Assembly (NCBI RefSeq): GCF_902825235.1
Contig: NZ_CADEAJ010000004.1
Coordinates: 1-64,000, forward strand
DNA from: Bartonella vinsonii subsp. vinsonii
Lineage (GTDB): Bacteria; Pseudomonadota; Alphaproteobacteria; Rhizobiales; Rhizobiaceae
Reading direction: 5' to 3'
Length of the DNA: 64,000 bases
A program made the position numbers and the translations under genes. Below are positions 9,086-21,384 of the stretch, in pieces. The notes under the pieces were generated by a model. The model had not been told where the DNA came from. It ran no database searches and worked only from the letters and a program-made list of their open reading frames with translations. The stretch's first letter is position 1. Each line of letters opens with the position of its first letter.

Positions 9086-9853
9086 TTAAACTTTTAATGA
9101 CCCTTTTTGATTATGATTTAACAGCAATGTGTGAATATATGCTTTTGCCTTTTTTATGGCTTGAGTCATAGATTCATTTAATGCCAAATGCGCTGCAATA
9201 GCACTTGAAAGGATGCAACCTGTTCCACGCATTGTTTCCATTAAGCGTGGGGTGGAAATGTTAATAATTTCAGTTTTATGTATGAAGCTATCGGTTGCTA
9301 GAGGACCTTCTGCATGTCCACCTTTTATCAAGAGAGAGCGTGGACCAAATGACAGCAGTCTTTTTGCTTGTTGTATTGCTTGTTTATCATGAGATGCCAA
9401 CGGGCTTTGGCTGAGAAGAGCGAGTTCTTCTCTATTTGGTGTGAGAAGATCAACATGAGGGAGAAGTTTATGAATCATCATTTCTGTGATTTCTTCTGTT
9501 GTTAGTTTTCCTCCTGATGAGGCGATAAGTACAGGATCAAGAATAACTGGAATATGAGGATAGTCTTTGAGGACATTACAGATTGCTATAATAATTTCTT
9601 GTGTTCCTGTCATACCGATTTTTATTGCTTTTATTGGATTGGCTTCTAGAGCAGTGCGCATTTGTGCGGCAACAAGTTTTTCACTCATTGGAACAATTTC
9701 AGCAACGTGATTATCATCTTGTACGTTAACACAGGTGATAGCTAAATTGGCTTTTATTTGAAAATGTGCGGCCGTTTCTATATCGCGAACAATACCAGCT
9801 CCTCCTGTTGGGTCTGTTCCCGCAACAATAAGAATCGAAGGAATTAACGCCAT
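9086..9853 (-). CDS. thiD: Hydroxymethylpyrimidine/phosphomethylpyrimidine kinase ThiD
   Basis: Phosphorylates the pyrimidine half of thiamine twice, giving HMP-PP for ThiE. The protein opens with SILIVAGTDPTGGAGI, the ribokinase-fold substrate site. It has GGHAEG for nucleotide binding and RGTGCILSSAIAAHL, the ribokinase-family anion-hole and catalytic Asp region; the Asp usually found after GxGC is not in its ordinary form (TGCILSS). I chose the ATG at 9853 because the family starts just before this glycine-rich strand. A longer start at 9874 adds seven residues. The start overlaps the end of thiE by 10 bases, indicating translational coupling. This is the last gene of the thiamine operon. 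Confidence 0.9.
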   Translation of the reverse strand: MALIPSILIVAGTDPTGGAGIVRDIETAAHFQIKANLAITCVNVQDDNHVAEIVPMSEKLVAAQMRTALEANPIKAIKIGMTGTQEIIIAICNVLKDYPHIPVILDPVLIASSGGKLTTEEITEMMIHKLLPHVDLLTPNREELALLSQSPLASHDKQAIQQAKRLLSFGPRSLLIKGGHAEGPLATDSFIHKTEIINISTPRLMETMRGTGCILSSAIAAHLALNESMTQAIKKAKAYIHTLLLNHNQKGSLKV

Positions 9854-10449
9854 ACTCGTGTCATCTCTATCCATTGTTGGACACGCTGTTCAGGTTTTTT
9901 ATGAAGGAGAATATCGGTTACAACAGCAGCACTATTGGCACCTGCTTTTAAAACACCAATTGCACGTTCCGGCGTTAAGCCACCAATGCCTACTAAAGGT
10001 AAAGTACCAATCCGTTTTCTCCATTGCTTAATTTTATCGAGTCCTTGTGGGTTCCATTTCATTTCTTTTAAGATTGTAGGATAAATAGGACCAAGGGCGA
10101 TATATTTAGGATTAGCAGATATTGCGAATTCTAGCTCATGTTCATCGTGCGTGCTGAGACCAAGCTTTATACTGTTTCTACGGATTGCAGGAAGATCAGC
10201 ATTGCTTAAGTCTTCTTGTCCGAGATGAATAAAATCGCATTTTTCATCAATTGCGATTGTCCAATGATCATTAATAATTAATTGTGCTTCGAATTTATCG
10301 CATACATTTTTTGCGCGTTTAATATGTTGACTAATCGTTTTGGGATTTTCATTTTTCATACGCAATTGTATGAGTTTAACTCCAAGAGGAACCAAACGCT
10401 CAACCCAATCAGCATTGTCAACAATGAGGTAAAAAGGATCCAGTTTCAT
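9844..10449 (-). CDS. thiE: Thiamine-phosphate synthase ThiE
   Basis: Joins HMP-PP and thiazole phosphate to make thiamine phosphate. It is a 201-residue TIM barrel with the early VKLIQLRMK strand, [38 protein letters not shown] and the phosphate-binding VGIGGLTPE. Its start overlaps the thiG stop in an ATGA arrangement, and its end overlaps thiD. All usual motifs are present, and the length is near that of E. coli ThiE (211). Confidence 0.92.
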   Translation of the reverse strand: MKLDPFYLIVDNADWVERLVPLGVKLIQLRMKNENPKTISQHIKRAKNVCDKFEAQLIINDHWTIAIDEKCDFIHLGQEDLSNADLPAIRRNSIKLGLSTHDEHELEFAISANPKYIALGPIYPTILKEMKWNPQGLDKIKQWRKRIGTLPLVGIGGLTPERAIGVLKAGANSAAVVTDILLHKKPEQRVQQWIEMTRVWR

Positions 10450-11219
10450 AAAAATACTGCTTTTCCAATGACTGGTGTTGAAGGAACTGCTATATTACGT
10501 GCTTCGAGGATTCCTGCTTTATATCCCATATGCCCTGCCTGAACAGCTTTAGAAAATGCTTCAGCCATTAAGACCGGATCACCTGCTTTGGCAACCGCTG
10601 TGTTAAGAAGGACTGCATCATAACCAAGCTCCATAGCAATGGCAGCATGCGATGGACGCCCAATGCCGGCATCAATAACAAGAGTAACATCAGGAAGGTA
10701 CGCACGGATAGAACGCAACCCATCAGTATTATGAGGACCTTTGGCAGAGCCAATAGGAGCACACCAAGGCATAATGACACGGCATCCAACGTCCAAGAGC
10801 TTTTCAGCAACAATGAGATCATCTGTTGTATAGGCAAAAATTTTAAAACCTTCACTATTTAAAATTTGCACTGCTTCGATCAAGGAAAAAACATTTGGCT
10901 GTAAGGTATCTGGATTACCGATAATTTCAAGTTTAATCCAAGATGTTTTAAAGAGATCTCGAGCTAAGTGGGCAGTGGTTACAGCTTCTTTAACAGTATA
11001 GCAACCAGCGGTATTGGGAAGCACTGTTACATCAAGTTCTTTAAGAAATTGCCAAAATTGTCCACCTTGTTTCCCACCTGCTGTTTCGCGGCGCAACGAT
11101 ACGGTTACAATTTCTGTATTTGATTTATGAATAGCCTCACGAAGGATTGCTGGTGAAGGATATTGCGCTGTACCTAACATAAGACGAGAAGAGAATTTAC
11201 GTCCATAAAGATTCAGCAT
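10446..11219 (-). CDS. thiG: Thiazole synthase ThiG
   Basis: Builds the thiazole ring from deoxyxylulose phosphate, dehydroglycine and the sulfur carried on ThiS. Lys96 in TSWIKLE is the expected Schiff-base lysine. Other hallmarks are the [13 protein letters not shown] segment, [14 protein letters not shown] and [19 protein letters not shown]. The 257-residue length is standard. It lies directly after thiS (4-base gap) and overlaps thiE. With ThiO supplying dehydroglycine, the operon encodes the aerobic route to thiazole. Confidence 0.95.
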   Translation of the reverse strand: MLNLYGRKFSSRLMLGTAQYPSPAILREAIHKSNTEIVTVSLRRETAGGKQGGQFWQFLKELDVTVLPNTAGCYTVKEAVTTAHLARDLFKTSWIKLEIIGNPDTLQPNVFSLIEAVQILNSEGFKIFAYTTDDLIVAEKLLDVGCRVIMPWCAPIGSAKGPHNTDGLRSIRAYLPDVTLVIDAGIGRPSHAAIAMELGYDAVLLNTAVAKAGDPVLMAEAFSKAVQAGHMGYKAGILEARNIAVPSTPVIGKAVFL

Positions 11220-11223
11220 AGTT

Positions 11224-11421
11224 TTATCCTCCTTGCATTGGGCTTAAAATTTCAATTTTATCTCCTTCCTGTAAGACAAATTGGCTTCGTGCATTGACAG
11301 GAATAACTTCGGTGTTCACGGCGGTTGCAAGCCAATTTCCTTCATATCCCAATTCTTCAAGTAAGAGACTGAGAGTCATAACTTCCGTTTGGATTGTTTC
11401 ACCATTGACAAATATTTGCAT
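11224..11421 (-). CDS. thiS: Sulfur carrier protein ThiS
   Basis: A 65-residue ubiquitin-like protein ending in Gly-Gly, the residues adenylated and then thiocarboxylated to donate sulfur to ThiG. The N-terminal beta strand (MQIFVNGE) and the [12 protein letters not shown] tail are typical. It sits between thiO and thiG with gaps of a few bases. The activating enzyme (ThiF/MoeB) is not in this window. Confidence 0.92.
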   Translation of the reverse strand: MQIFVNGETIQTEVMTLSLLLEELGYEGNWLATAVNTEVIPVNARSQFVLQEGDKIEILSPMQGG

Positions 11422-11424
11422 ATT

Positions 11425-14252
<2,828 letters not shown>

Positions 14253-15128
14253 TTAAAGGGGAAATATTCAAATTATTAATCAGCTGTGCTTGCATTAAGG
14301 AATGTGTATAATATCGCTATATCAAGGCGCAGCAGATGAAAATCAAAAAGCTTTATTGAAAAAATTGATGCAATATTTTCCATAATATTTGCGCTACCCC
14401 CACTTAAAGCATTTTTGTTAGCATGACTATGGTTGGCTTAAATATCTATATTGTCAATCGCAAAGATATGTTTTGAACGGGTTTTATGTATTTTGGGGAA
14501 TGAAAGCAGGAACTGTAAAGTGAAAAGTTATAATACGAAAGTTTTTTATAAAGAAACAGTAAGAGCAAAAATTTATTGCCAAAATGAGAGGGTTTATGCT
14601 TATTGCTTCTCTTAAGTTTTATTTTTCACATTTCATGTAGCTTTCTGATTCAAGAGCCAGTCTTTAGAAATCAGCATTCTTATAAGTATTCTTGTTTTCT
14701 GTTTAGAAAAAATTGCTTTGAGTTATGATAGTTCTTCTCCTGAAATCATGGCGAGTATTATTGCATATTTTTTTAAGTTATGTGCTCATTTTTTATACTT
14801 ACTCGTGCGCTTAGGATATCTCTCATGCTTTTGGAAAAAACAGGATTGATCACCAAAACAGTTTGGCGAATGCTGCTCTGATATTGCAATAAGGATGGAG
14901 AATGCCAATAATGATAAGGTGCTGGACGGTCCCTTCAGCATTTTGCTGATATTCCTTAGAGTTTATTGCTCTTGCAAAAAAAATCTGTATATAATAAAAT
15001 GTAAGGAAAGGCAGCTGTGTTAGCTGTTAGAGGGGGTAGACAGTTACAAAAATTGATTTTCGAAGATCCGTGGTGCGCCTTTTCAGGGGGGCGCAGATTC
15101 TATTTTTCAATTCACGTAAAGAACTCGG

Positions 15129-15275
15129 ATGCATTCTTCAAGTTTGATGAGAGATGCGCCTTTAGTATATTTAGAATATAATTCTCGGATTATTAAGTTG
15201 AAGCGTGAGGTGGTGGCCCGTATTGAGAGATATCCTTTGTGCTGCTTTAGATTGAAAAGAGTAGGCCTTCAATAA
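15129..15275 (+). CDS. Possible 48-residue protein or gene fragment
   Basis: An ATG-started frame encoding 48 residues with a balanced, protein-like composition (APLVYLEYNSRIIKLKREVV in the middle). Most spurious frames in this AT-rich region are Lys/Asn/Ile/Phe-rich, so it stands out a little. The pattern suggests a short beta strand followed by a basic helix. No strong ribosome site precedes it. I do not recognise the family. It could be a remnant of a longer phage gene or a chance frame. Confidence 0.2.
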   Translation: MHSSSLMRDAPLVYLEYNSRIIKLKREVVARIERYPLCCFRLKRVGLQ

Positions 15276-15593
15276 GGGTGTGGGGTATTGATCTGGTAAG
15301 AGCAGTTTTCAGAACAATTCAATAAAATAAGATATGTTTGAAGAGATTTTTGCACGCAGAGAGAATTGTGGTGGGGAATGCGAAAAAAAAATATAAAGAA
15401 ATTTTTTTAGCTTGTTTAATAAAGAAAACGATCAATAAAAATCATAGCCTATTTAAAATGAGGATAAAGCAAAATAACTTAAAAAATTTTGCAGTCACAG
15501 ATCAAAAAATTGCAGTTATTTGTATAATTTCTAACATACAATATGCAGAACAATCTGTGCAGACAGCATGAGATATTTTGGGCTCAATAACGT

Positions 15594-15908
15594 TTAAAGT
15601 GTTGGGGGGCTAGAAAGTACAGTAGGCTTTTCAAGTGTATCAGTTCGCTTCATATTTAACTGATAGGTATTACATCCAACCGCAGTTATATCAAATCCAC
15701 AGCAAGGGATTTTGTGACACATATTGTAGACTTTTACAACAAACTGAGGATTCCAAAATATAACCGCATAATGACAACGAGGTAATAAGAGGCAAGTAAC
15801 ACCAAATGGGATGATTATATTGCACGCGAAAGGCCTTGATACTGGTTTTATGAAAAAGATGTAATGGATTGAATTCATTTGATTGGGGAGGGATAAAAAG
15901 AAAAACAA
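15594..15908 (-). pseudogene. Possible decayed phage KilA-N-type (antirepressor-like) fragment
   Basis: The minus-strand frame contains, at about residues 45-63, a segment reading HYAVIFWNPQFVVKVYNM. It resembles the end of the KilA-N DNA-binding domain, whose usual pattern is HxAxWxSPxFAxxVxxW. The upstream part is hydrophobic and not recognisable, and spacing to the expected TWxHP element is off by one or two residues, suggesting decay. KilA-N proteins are common phage antirepressors. This rests on a short resemblance only. Confidence 0.22.
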
Positions 15909-16099
15909 ATGACAAGTACAGATTGCTACAGCAGAAATGATGTATCAACGAATAATAGCGTTTTTTAACATTTTAGTATGTATTTGCAGGCTTACGACTG
16001 TTAATTAATAGATCTATTGATGAGGAATAGTTTCCTCATGGGGGAAGCAAAAAGAAACGAAGTTTCGAGAAGAGTTATTGAAAATAATGGGGGATAATA

Positions 16100-17080
16100 A
16101 TGTCTAATATTTACGATTGGTCGTTAAAGGCTGATGAAAATGCTAATGCAGATAGTATCATTAATTGGGCAGAAGGTCAGCCACCCAGTTCTGTCAATGA
16201 TAGTGCACGAGCGATGATGCAACGTGTGCGTGAATATCTTGCAGATAGTGGGGGTTCTATTGATTCAAGTTTTATGGTGAATGTAGAAGATAAAACAACA
16301 TTTATCACGTTAAAGACAGCTTCGCTTATAGAAAAATATAAAAATGATATCATCATACGTTTTAAGTCTCGTGGCGTGAATATTGGCACGACAACAATAA
16401 CCGTTAACAGCATGGGGGAGAAGCCAATCTATAAGGCAACCAATGTAGGTATTATACCATTAGAAGGCGGAGAGCTACAAACAGATGGCATTTACGAGAT
16501 AGTTTATAATAGCAATGTTTCCATGGAAAATCATGATGGTTGGTATCTCTTAAATCCTACACCTCTTCCACCACCAAAAGTAGAACCTTTTCCTTGCGGG
16601 TTTATTGCGACATTTGCTATGCAAGAAATGCCGAATGGCTGGCTTTTATGCGATGGTGCTGTTTATAAACGTAAAGATTATCCGCAGTTATTCAAGGCAA
16701 TAGGTGATAAATGGGGAAAAGACAGTAATACAACCTTTAAAGTTCCTGACTTTAGAGGGATGTTTTTACGGGGGGTTGATAATGGCCGTGGTCTGGATCC
16801 CAATAGACAGTTTGCAAAAGAGCAGCAAGATTCCATAAAATCACACGAGCATGTTTGCACCATTGAAAAGGCAGGTGAGCATACGCACAATTTTCAATAT
16901 GATGGGGTAGGATGGAGTGCTGATGATATTGGTAGAAGAAACCCAAGTTATCACTATCAAATCATTACAGGGACAACACAATCGGCCGGCGCACATACGC
17001 ACAAGGCGAACATTTCTCCAACAGGTGAGAGAGAAACAAGACCTGTGAATACAACAGTTGTTTATGCTATAAAATCATGA
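16100..17080 (+). CDS. Phage tail-collar domain protein (tail-fibre-like)
   Basis: A 326-residue protein. Its N-terminus (INWAEGQPPSSVNDSARAMM) is the typical opening of tail-fibre-like proteins from phages of this bacterial order. Residues about 165-222 form a phage tail-collar domain with GFIATFAMQEMPNGWLLCDG and TFKVPDFRGMFLRG. The C-terminal part carries three His-x-His motifs (249-251, 261-263, 299-301) like the metal-binding needle region of trimeric phage fibres. A GGGGGA ribosome site precedes the start. No head, baseplate or lysis genes are adjacent, so it is an orphan of a lost prophage or a retained fibre. Two terminators follow. Confidence 0.8.
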   Translation: MSNIYDWSLKADENANADSIINWAEGQPPSSVNDSARAMMQRVREYLADSGGSIDSSFMVNVEDKTTFITLKTASLIEKYKNDIIIRFKSRGVNIGTTTITVNSMGEKPIYKATNVGIIPLEGGELQTDGIYEIVYNSNVSMENHDGWYLLNPTPLPPPKVEPFPCGFIATFAMQEMPNGWLLCDGAVYKRKDYPQLFKAIGDKWGKDSNTTFKVPDFRGMFLRGVDNGRGLDPNRQFAKEQQDSIKSHEHVCTIEKAGEHTHNFQYDGVGWSADDIGRRNPSYHYQIITGTTQSAGAHTHKANISPTGERETRPVNTTVVYAIKS

Positions 17081-17081
17081 G

Positions 17082-17113
17082 GATTATTGAGTGATCAATA
17101 ATCTGTTTTCTTT
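17082..17113 (+). terminator. Rho-independent terminator after the tail-collar gene
   Basis: A perfect 9-bp stem (GATTATTGA with TCAATAATC) encloses a 4-base loop and is followed by TGTTTTCTTTT. It starts two bases after the stop codon. Confidence 0.8.
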
Positions 17114-17125
17114 TAGTGAAGTTGT

Positions 17126-17153
17126 TAACGCGGAGCAATTTCGCGTTACTTTT
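17126..17153 (+). terminator. Second terminator-like hairpin after the tail-collar gene
   Basis: A 7-bp stem (TAACGCG with CGCGTTA), a 9-base loop and a following CTTTTTAT tail. Located 13 bases beyond the first terminator. From here to the hmuV stop at 17449 I see nothing else of note. Confidence 0.65.
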
Positions 17154-17448
17154 TATACAAGTAATAAGAGATTCAGGTAGCATGAATAAGTTGCTTAAGA
17201 GTTTTAAAACGCTCTTTGAGTGATAAAGAAGTAATTTTAAATAGCTGTAGAGCCGAGAATATAATTCATTAACGAGAAAAATATCAATTACTTTTTCTTT
17301 GTAAATCCATAATTGCATAGAGGAAATGCATAAAAGTCATTTAAAATTTATCATTAAATTAAATTGTCTGAAAATACTTTATTTCGCTGTGCAGCTTGAC
17401 TTTAACTCTTTGATTTAAATAATCAGACTTTTGAAAAAACACATCACT

Positions 17449-18243
17449 TTATAGGCAGGATGCTGTTTGAGGGAGTATAAATGGAATATCTGCTTTAGGT
17501 AATTCCGAAACAATTAAGGGACAATGATAAACATCACGGAGATTTTGTGTTGTCAAAACGGTAGAAGCATTTCCCTCGCAATGAATCTTTCCTTGCTTTA
17601 GCAATATCATTTTATCTGCATAATGTGAGGCAAGATTGAGATCATGGAGAACAGCAAGAACACCACCGCCACAACGGGCAAAATTTTTGGCAAGATCCAT
17701 AACAACAAGCTGATGTTGAATATCAAGGCTAGCAATAGGTTCATCTAAGATCATCCAACGAGAAACTCCATGAGAAACAGGTTCCCAGACTTGGCAAAGT
17801 ACACGAGCAAGTTGCACCCTAGCTTGTTCTCCTCCTGACAATTTATGATAATATCGCTTTCCATAGTCAGCAAGTCCGACACGTTCCAAAGCTTTTTGGG
17901 TAAGATTTTTTAATCCAGTTTTGGCAATGGTAAGTTGATTTACAGAAAGACCAAGTTCTACAACTTCATGGACTAAGAACGGAAATACGAGCATTGTTGA
18001 TTGTGGAAGCACTGCACGCATCTTTGCCATTTCACAAGTTTTTGTTTGGCGAACATCATAACCATTTAAAGTGATTTTCCCACTGTAAGGAAGCTCCCCA
18101 CTCAGCGCTTTGATGAAAGTGCTTTTCCCAGATCCATTAGGACCGATAATAATGGTAAAGTCACCACAGTTTGCATGAAGGTCTATATGGTTAAGAATTT
18201 GTTTTTTCCCGCGTTGAACACAAATATTTGTTGCCTCAATCAT
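17449..18243 (-). CDS. hmuV: Hemin ABC importer ATP-binding protein HmuV
   Basis: The ATPase that powers heme import through HutC, acting at the inner face of the cytoplasmic membrane. Walker A is GPNGSGKST (34-42), the signature is LSGGEQ (135-140), Walker B is WMILDEP and the switch His is in LHDLNLAS. The order and the DLNLASHYAD segment are typical of the HmuV/BtuD family. The ATG at 18243 is chosen because it overlaps the permease stop (ATGA) and starts the domain correctly. A longer frame to 18279 is unlikely. It is the last gene of the heme operon. Confidence 0.93.
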   Translation of the reverse strand: MIEATNICVQRGKKQILNHIDLHANCGDFTIIIGPNGSGKSTFIKALSGELPYSGKITLNGYDVRQTKTCEMAKMRAVLPQSTMLVFPFLVHEVVELGLSVNQLTIAKTGLKNLTQKALERVGLADYGKRYYHKLSGGEQARVQLARVLCQVWEPVSHGVSRWMILDEPIASLDIQHQLVVMDLAKNFARCGGGVLAVLHDLNLASHYADKMILLKQGKIHCEGNASTVLTTQNLRDVYHCPLIVSELPKADIPFILPQTASCL

Positions 18244-19337
18244 GAAAAGTTTGTTCCTCTTTTGTGTATAAGGATCCATAGGAAAAAAGGCGCACCAAAA
18301 AGCGCTGTAACGATTCCAATTGGTAATTCTGCAGGGGCAACAACTAAGCGTGCAAAGGTGTCAGCAAAAATAAGTAATGCCGCTCCTAAGAGAGCAGAAC
18401 AAGGAATGAGATAACGGTGATCTGGACCAATAAGCTGACGCAAAATATGAGGAACAACAATACCGATAAAACCAATTCCTCCACTAATAGCAACTGCACT
18501 ACCACACATAAGGGCAACAAGGAGAATAGCAATATTTTTAGTTCGTTGGATATGAAAACCAATATGGCCAGCAACGGCTTCTCCAAGAGCAAGAGCATTA
18601 AGTGCTCGTGATAAAAGGGGTGAAAAAAGAAGACCAACACAGATAAAAGGAAAAACAAGCCAAACTTTTAACCATGTAGCACCTGCAAGAGAGCCAAGAT
18701 TCCAAAAAGTGATATCACGCAGTTGTTGGTCATTTGCAATAAAAATGAGTGTTCCAACAACAGCACTGCTTAAAGCACCAAGTGCAATACCAGCAAGAAG
18801 CATTGTTGCAATAGAGGTAAAACTATGGTGGGTTGCTATTGTATAAAGGACAATTGTTGAGAGAAGTCCGCCCAAAAAGGCACCTATGATCACTTTATAA
18901 GGTTCTAGAAAAGGTGCCAAGGAAGCAGGAAAGGCAATGCCAATAACAATTGCTAAAACAGCACCAAGACCGGCGCCTGCTGAGACGCCTATAATTCCAA
19001 GATCTGCAAGAGGATTACGGAAAAGCCCTTGCATGAGAACACCAGAGACAGCGAGAGCTGATCCAATCAATAACCCCAAAATGACACGGGGCAGCCTAAT
19101 ATCGATAAACACAAGATAATCGCGCGTCTTACGACTTACTGAAAAGTCTTGCGTAAGCATTCCATGAAGAAAATCAAAGAGAGAAACGTTTGAAGCTCCA
19201 TTTAAAATTCCAGCAAAAATGCTGAAGATGAGAAATATGATGAGACCTAAGAGTACAATCTTTCTCAAATTTGCACGGTCTATTTTTTTATTCTCACTTG
19301 TTTCAGGTGTATACATTATAGATGTGCTATTTACCAT
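18240..19337 (-). CDS. hutC: Hemin ABC importer permease HutC/HmuU (FecCD family)
   Basis: An inner-membrane channel for heme with about ten hydrophobic segments. FecCD hallmarks include RLPRVILGLLIGSALAVSGVLMQGLFRNPLADLGIIG, quoted here only as two parts (RLPRVILGLLIGSAL; LFRNPLADPxxLG-like), GALLLIFADTFAR near the end and PIGIVTALFGAPFFLWIL at the C-terminus. Several in-frame starts exist (19352, 19337, 19316). I prefer 19337, with a weak GGTGA upstream, giving 365 residues and an 11-base overlap with hutB. It sits between the periplasmic binding protein and the ATPase. Confidence 0.9.
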   Translation of the reverse strand: MVNSTSIMYTPETSENKKIDRANLRKIVLLGLIIFLIFSIFAGILNGASNVSLFDFLHGMLTQDFSVSRKTRDYLVFIDIRLPRVILGLLIGSALAVSGVLMQGLFRNPLADLGIIGVSAGAGLGAVLAIVIGIAFPASLAPFLEPYKVIIGAFLGGLLSTIVLYTIATHHSFTSIATMLLAGIALGALSSAVVGTLIFIANDQQLRDITFWNLGSLAGATWLKVWLVFPFICVGLLFSPLLSRALNALALGEAVAGHIGFHIQRTKNIAILLVALMCGSAVAISGGIGFIGIVVPHILRQLIGPDHRYLIPCSALLGAALLIFADTFARLVVAPAELPIGIVTALFGAPFFLWILIHKRGTNFS

Positions 19338-20226
19338 TTTTGTTTTCACCATAAAGCATATGAATAAGTTCTCTTGAGGCATCCGCAGTGCGTGGACCAA
19401 ATCCTAAAAGATACATAATATCCATCTGTTTAATAGCATGATTTTTGGCTGCATTCGTTGCTTGGATTGCTGGAATAGCTAAAATCTTTTCAAGGTTGGT
19501 GGATTTTTCACCGTGCTTCACAAGCAAAATAACATCAGGATTTGATTTTAATAACGCTTCACCATTCAGTAGCTTATACCCTTTATAATCGGTGATGGCA
19601 TTGATACCACCTGAAAGTTTTATCATACCATCTGCAGCAGTACCTGTTCCAGATGCCATAACACGTCCATTTTGTACGGAAAAAATAAAAAGGACACGCT
19701 TTGGTTTTGTTACTTTTGCCAAAAGAGCATCATTATCCACAAAGTCACGACTTATTTTTTTTATGAGTGCAGCCGCTTCTGCTTCGCGATGCAGGGCTTT
19801 ACCAACAATGCGAATCTTTTCTATAACATTTTCACGGGAGTAATCCTCTGGCACGATCACTATAGGAATCGATGTTTTTTTTAGGATTTCAATTGTTGAA
19901 GGAGGTCCACTTCCTTCGACTAGCAATATACCTTCTGGAGCAAGTGATAAAACACCTTCAGGTGAAAGAGCACGCATATATCCGAGGACAGGAAGTTTAA
20001 GCGCTTCTTGTGGATAAACGCTTGTACTATCACGGGCAACAAGTTGATCTTGAGCTCCCAATGCATAAACGATTTCTGTAAGAGAGCCGCCAACGGAAAC
20101 AATACGCGCATTCTCAGAAAAGTGTGTTGTAGGTTCAGCGTATACTGGCTGAGAAAAGAAGGGAAGAGAGAGCAGTATGAAAATAAGAAAAAAATTTAGT
20201 ACTCTACGCAAAAAAAGTGTAAGCAT
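19327..20226 (-). CDS. hutB: Periplasmic hemin-binding protein HutB/HmuT
   Basis: The substrate-binding component of the heme importer. A signal peptide runs to about residue 30 (hydrophobic core FFLIFILLSLPFF, cleavage near VYA). The mature part has RIVSVGGSLTEIVYALGAQDQLVARDSTS, here noted by its pieces IVSVGGSLTEI and VARDSTSVYP, which are the heme-binding HmuT pattern including a candidate Tyr ligand. The ATG at 20226 has AAGG upstream and is preferred to TTG at 20232. It starts 18 bases after the hemS stop, so the two genes are co-transcribed. Confidence 0.92.
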   Translation of the reverse strand: MLTLFLRRVLNFFLIFILLSLPFFSQPVYAEPTTHFSENARIVSVGGSLTEIVYALGAQDQLVARDSTSVYPQEALKLPVLGYMRALSPEGVLSLAPEGILLVEGSGPPSTIEILKKTSIPIVIVPEDYSRENVIEKIRIVGKALHREAEAAALIKKISRDFVDNDALLAKVTKPKRVLFIFSVQNGRVMASGTGTAADGMIKLSGGINAITDYKGYKLLNGEALLKSNPDVILLVKHGEKSTNLEKILAIPAIQATNAAKNHAIKQMDIMYLLGFGPRTADASRELIHMLYGENKNGK

Positions 20227-20243
20227 GCCCAACTTTACCTTAT

Positions 20244-21290
20244 CTAAGCGATTGCTGTTTCTCTATATAAAGGTAAACTCTTCAATAAAGAGCGCCAATC
20301 CTCACGCTCTTTTTGGCCTTCCTTTCGCATGCCAAAGAATTGAACAATCATCTCATTATTTTTATCAAAAACTTCAAGTGAGCTGACATAACCATCATTT
20401 GTAGGTTTGCGAACATGCCATACTCTACCGATTCCAGAAAGTAACAAATGCATGTCAAATTTATGGTCTAGAATATTAATCCAAGGTCCCATTGTCTTAA
20501 TATTTTTTATTTTCCCACTGAAAATTTGGATACACCCTCTATTGCCAATAAAGCACATAATTGGAATTTCCTGTTGTGCAGCTTGGTTTAGCATTATTTC
20601 AATAGAGTCCTCACTTAACGCGTCAGAAAATTCACTACCAGCATATTTCACAGCGTCGTGCCGATTAATTTTTAGTTCAGAGATAATTTCATGAAGTTGA
20701 TGTACATCAGTCATGTTCCGCCAACGATCTCGGAAATGTTCAACATCTAGCTTTTCTATATCACATTGAACTGGGATTGGAGCAGGAAGAATATCAAGAA
20801 CAGAGGATTGATCCTCATGAAGCAACTTATCAACAAGCTTATTCCACTCTTCCATATTTGTCGTATCTGTAGGATAGAGCTTAAAAATAGAAACGCCGCT
20901 TTGATCAAAAAATTGTAGACTTTTTGTAGGTTTTCCGAGAACAATCATATCATATTCGAAGCCAAATTTCCATTGTTTTGGAAAAATACGTAAGTCAATT
21001 TCACCGAGCGTGATTGGGATATGTTGGCTTTGAACAATCTCTCCAAAACATCCTGTTATTTCATGAACAGCATATTCATTACGTGTCAATGCCATCACTG
21101 TTCCAAGTTGAGGAGCACTTTCTAGGAAAGTTGCAACATTAGCATGTAATCTTTTTGCTTTTCCAATTGTACAATAGGCTGCAACAAATTCTGCCTCAGA
21201 TATACCAATAGAGACTGCAAAATCACGATTCCGCATCTCTTTTTTTTCTTCACGCAAACGAATAATCATTTCGGCTGTATAGGATGACAT
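20244..21290 (-). CDS. hemS: Cytoplasmic hemin-handling/degrading protein HemS/HmuS
   Basis: A 348-residue protein of the HemS/ChuS/HmuS family, with two similar halves each forming a heme-binding sheet. These proteins accept heme from the importer, and several degrade it to release iron. The N-terminal helix region (RDFAVSIGISEAEFVAAY) and the central HDAVKYAGSEFSDAL-like repeat are as expected. The start has AAGGATAAG upstream. It is the first gene of hemS-hutB-hutC-hmuV. Whether it is an active oxygenase or a carrier cannot be told here. Confidence 0.92.
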   Translation of the reverse strand: MSSYTAEMIIRLREEKKEMRNRDFAVSIGISEAEFVAAYCTIGKAKRLHANVATFLESAPQLGTVMALTRNEYAVHEITGCFGEIVQSQHIPITLGEIDLRIFPKQWKFGFEYDMIVLGKPTKSLQFFDQSGVSIFKLYPTDTTNMEEWNKLVDKLLHEDQSSVLDILPAPIPVQCDIEKLDVEHFRDRWRNMTDVHQLHEIISELKINRHDAVKYAGSEFSDALSEDSIEIMLNQAAQQEIPIMCFIGNRGCIQIFSGKIKNIKTMGPWINILDHKFDMHLLLSGIGRVWHVRKPTNDGYVSSLEVFDKNNEMIVQFFGMRKEGQKEREDWRSLLKSLPLYRETAIA

Positions 21291-21353
21291 GGACTTATCC
21301 TTATGTTAATTTTAGAGAGTTAACTTTCAAATTTTATCATTACAAAGGCAATA

Positions 21354-21384
21354 GGTTGAGTCATTCTCAATGAATGGCTCAACC
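21354..21384 (-). terminator. Hairpin between hutA and hemS
   Basis: A stem of 7 plus 5 pairs (GGTTGAG-t-CATTC with GAATG-g-CTCAACC, joined by a possible G-U pair) around a 5-base loop, 178 bases after the hutA stop. The T-tail on the minus strand is weak. It could end or attenuate hutA transcription before hemS. Confidence 0.55.

Noticed and set aside
15338..15571. 77-codon plus-strand frame in the phage island
   Set aside because: It starts with TTG, is dominated by Lys, Ile and Asn as expected from AT-rich DNA, and has no ribosome site or recognisable motif.
17067..17318. 83-codon minus-strand frame between the tail gene and hmuV
   Set aside because: It runs through both terminators and has a low-complexity Leu/Ser/Lys composition.
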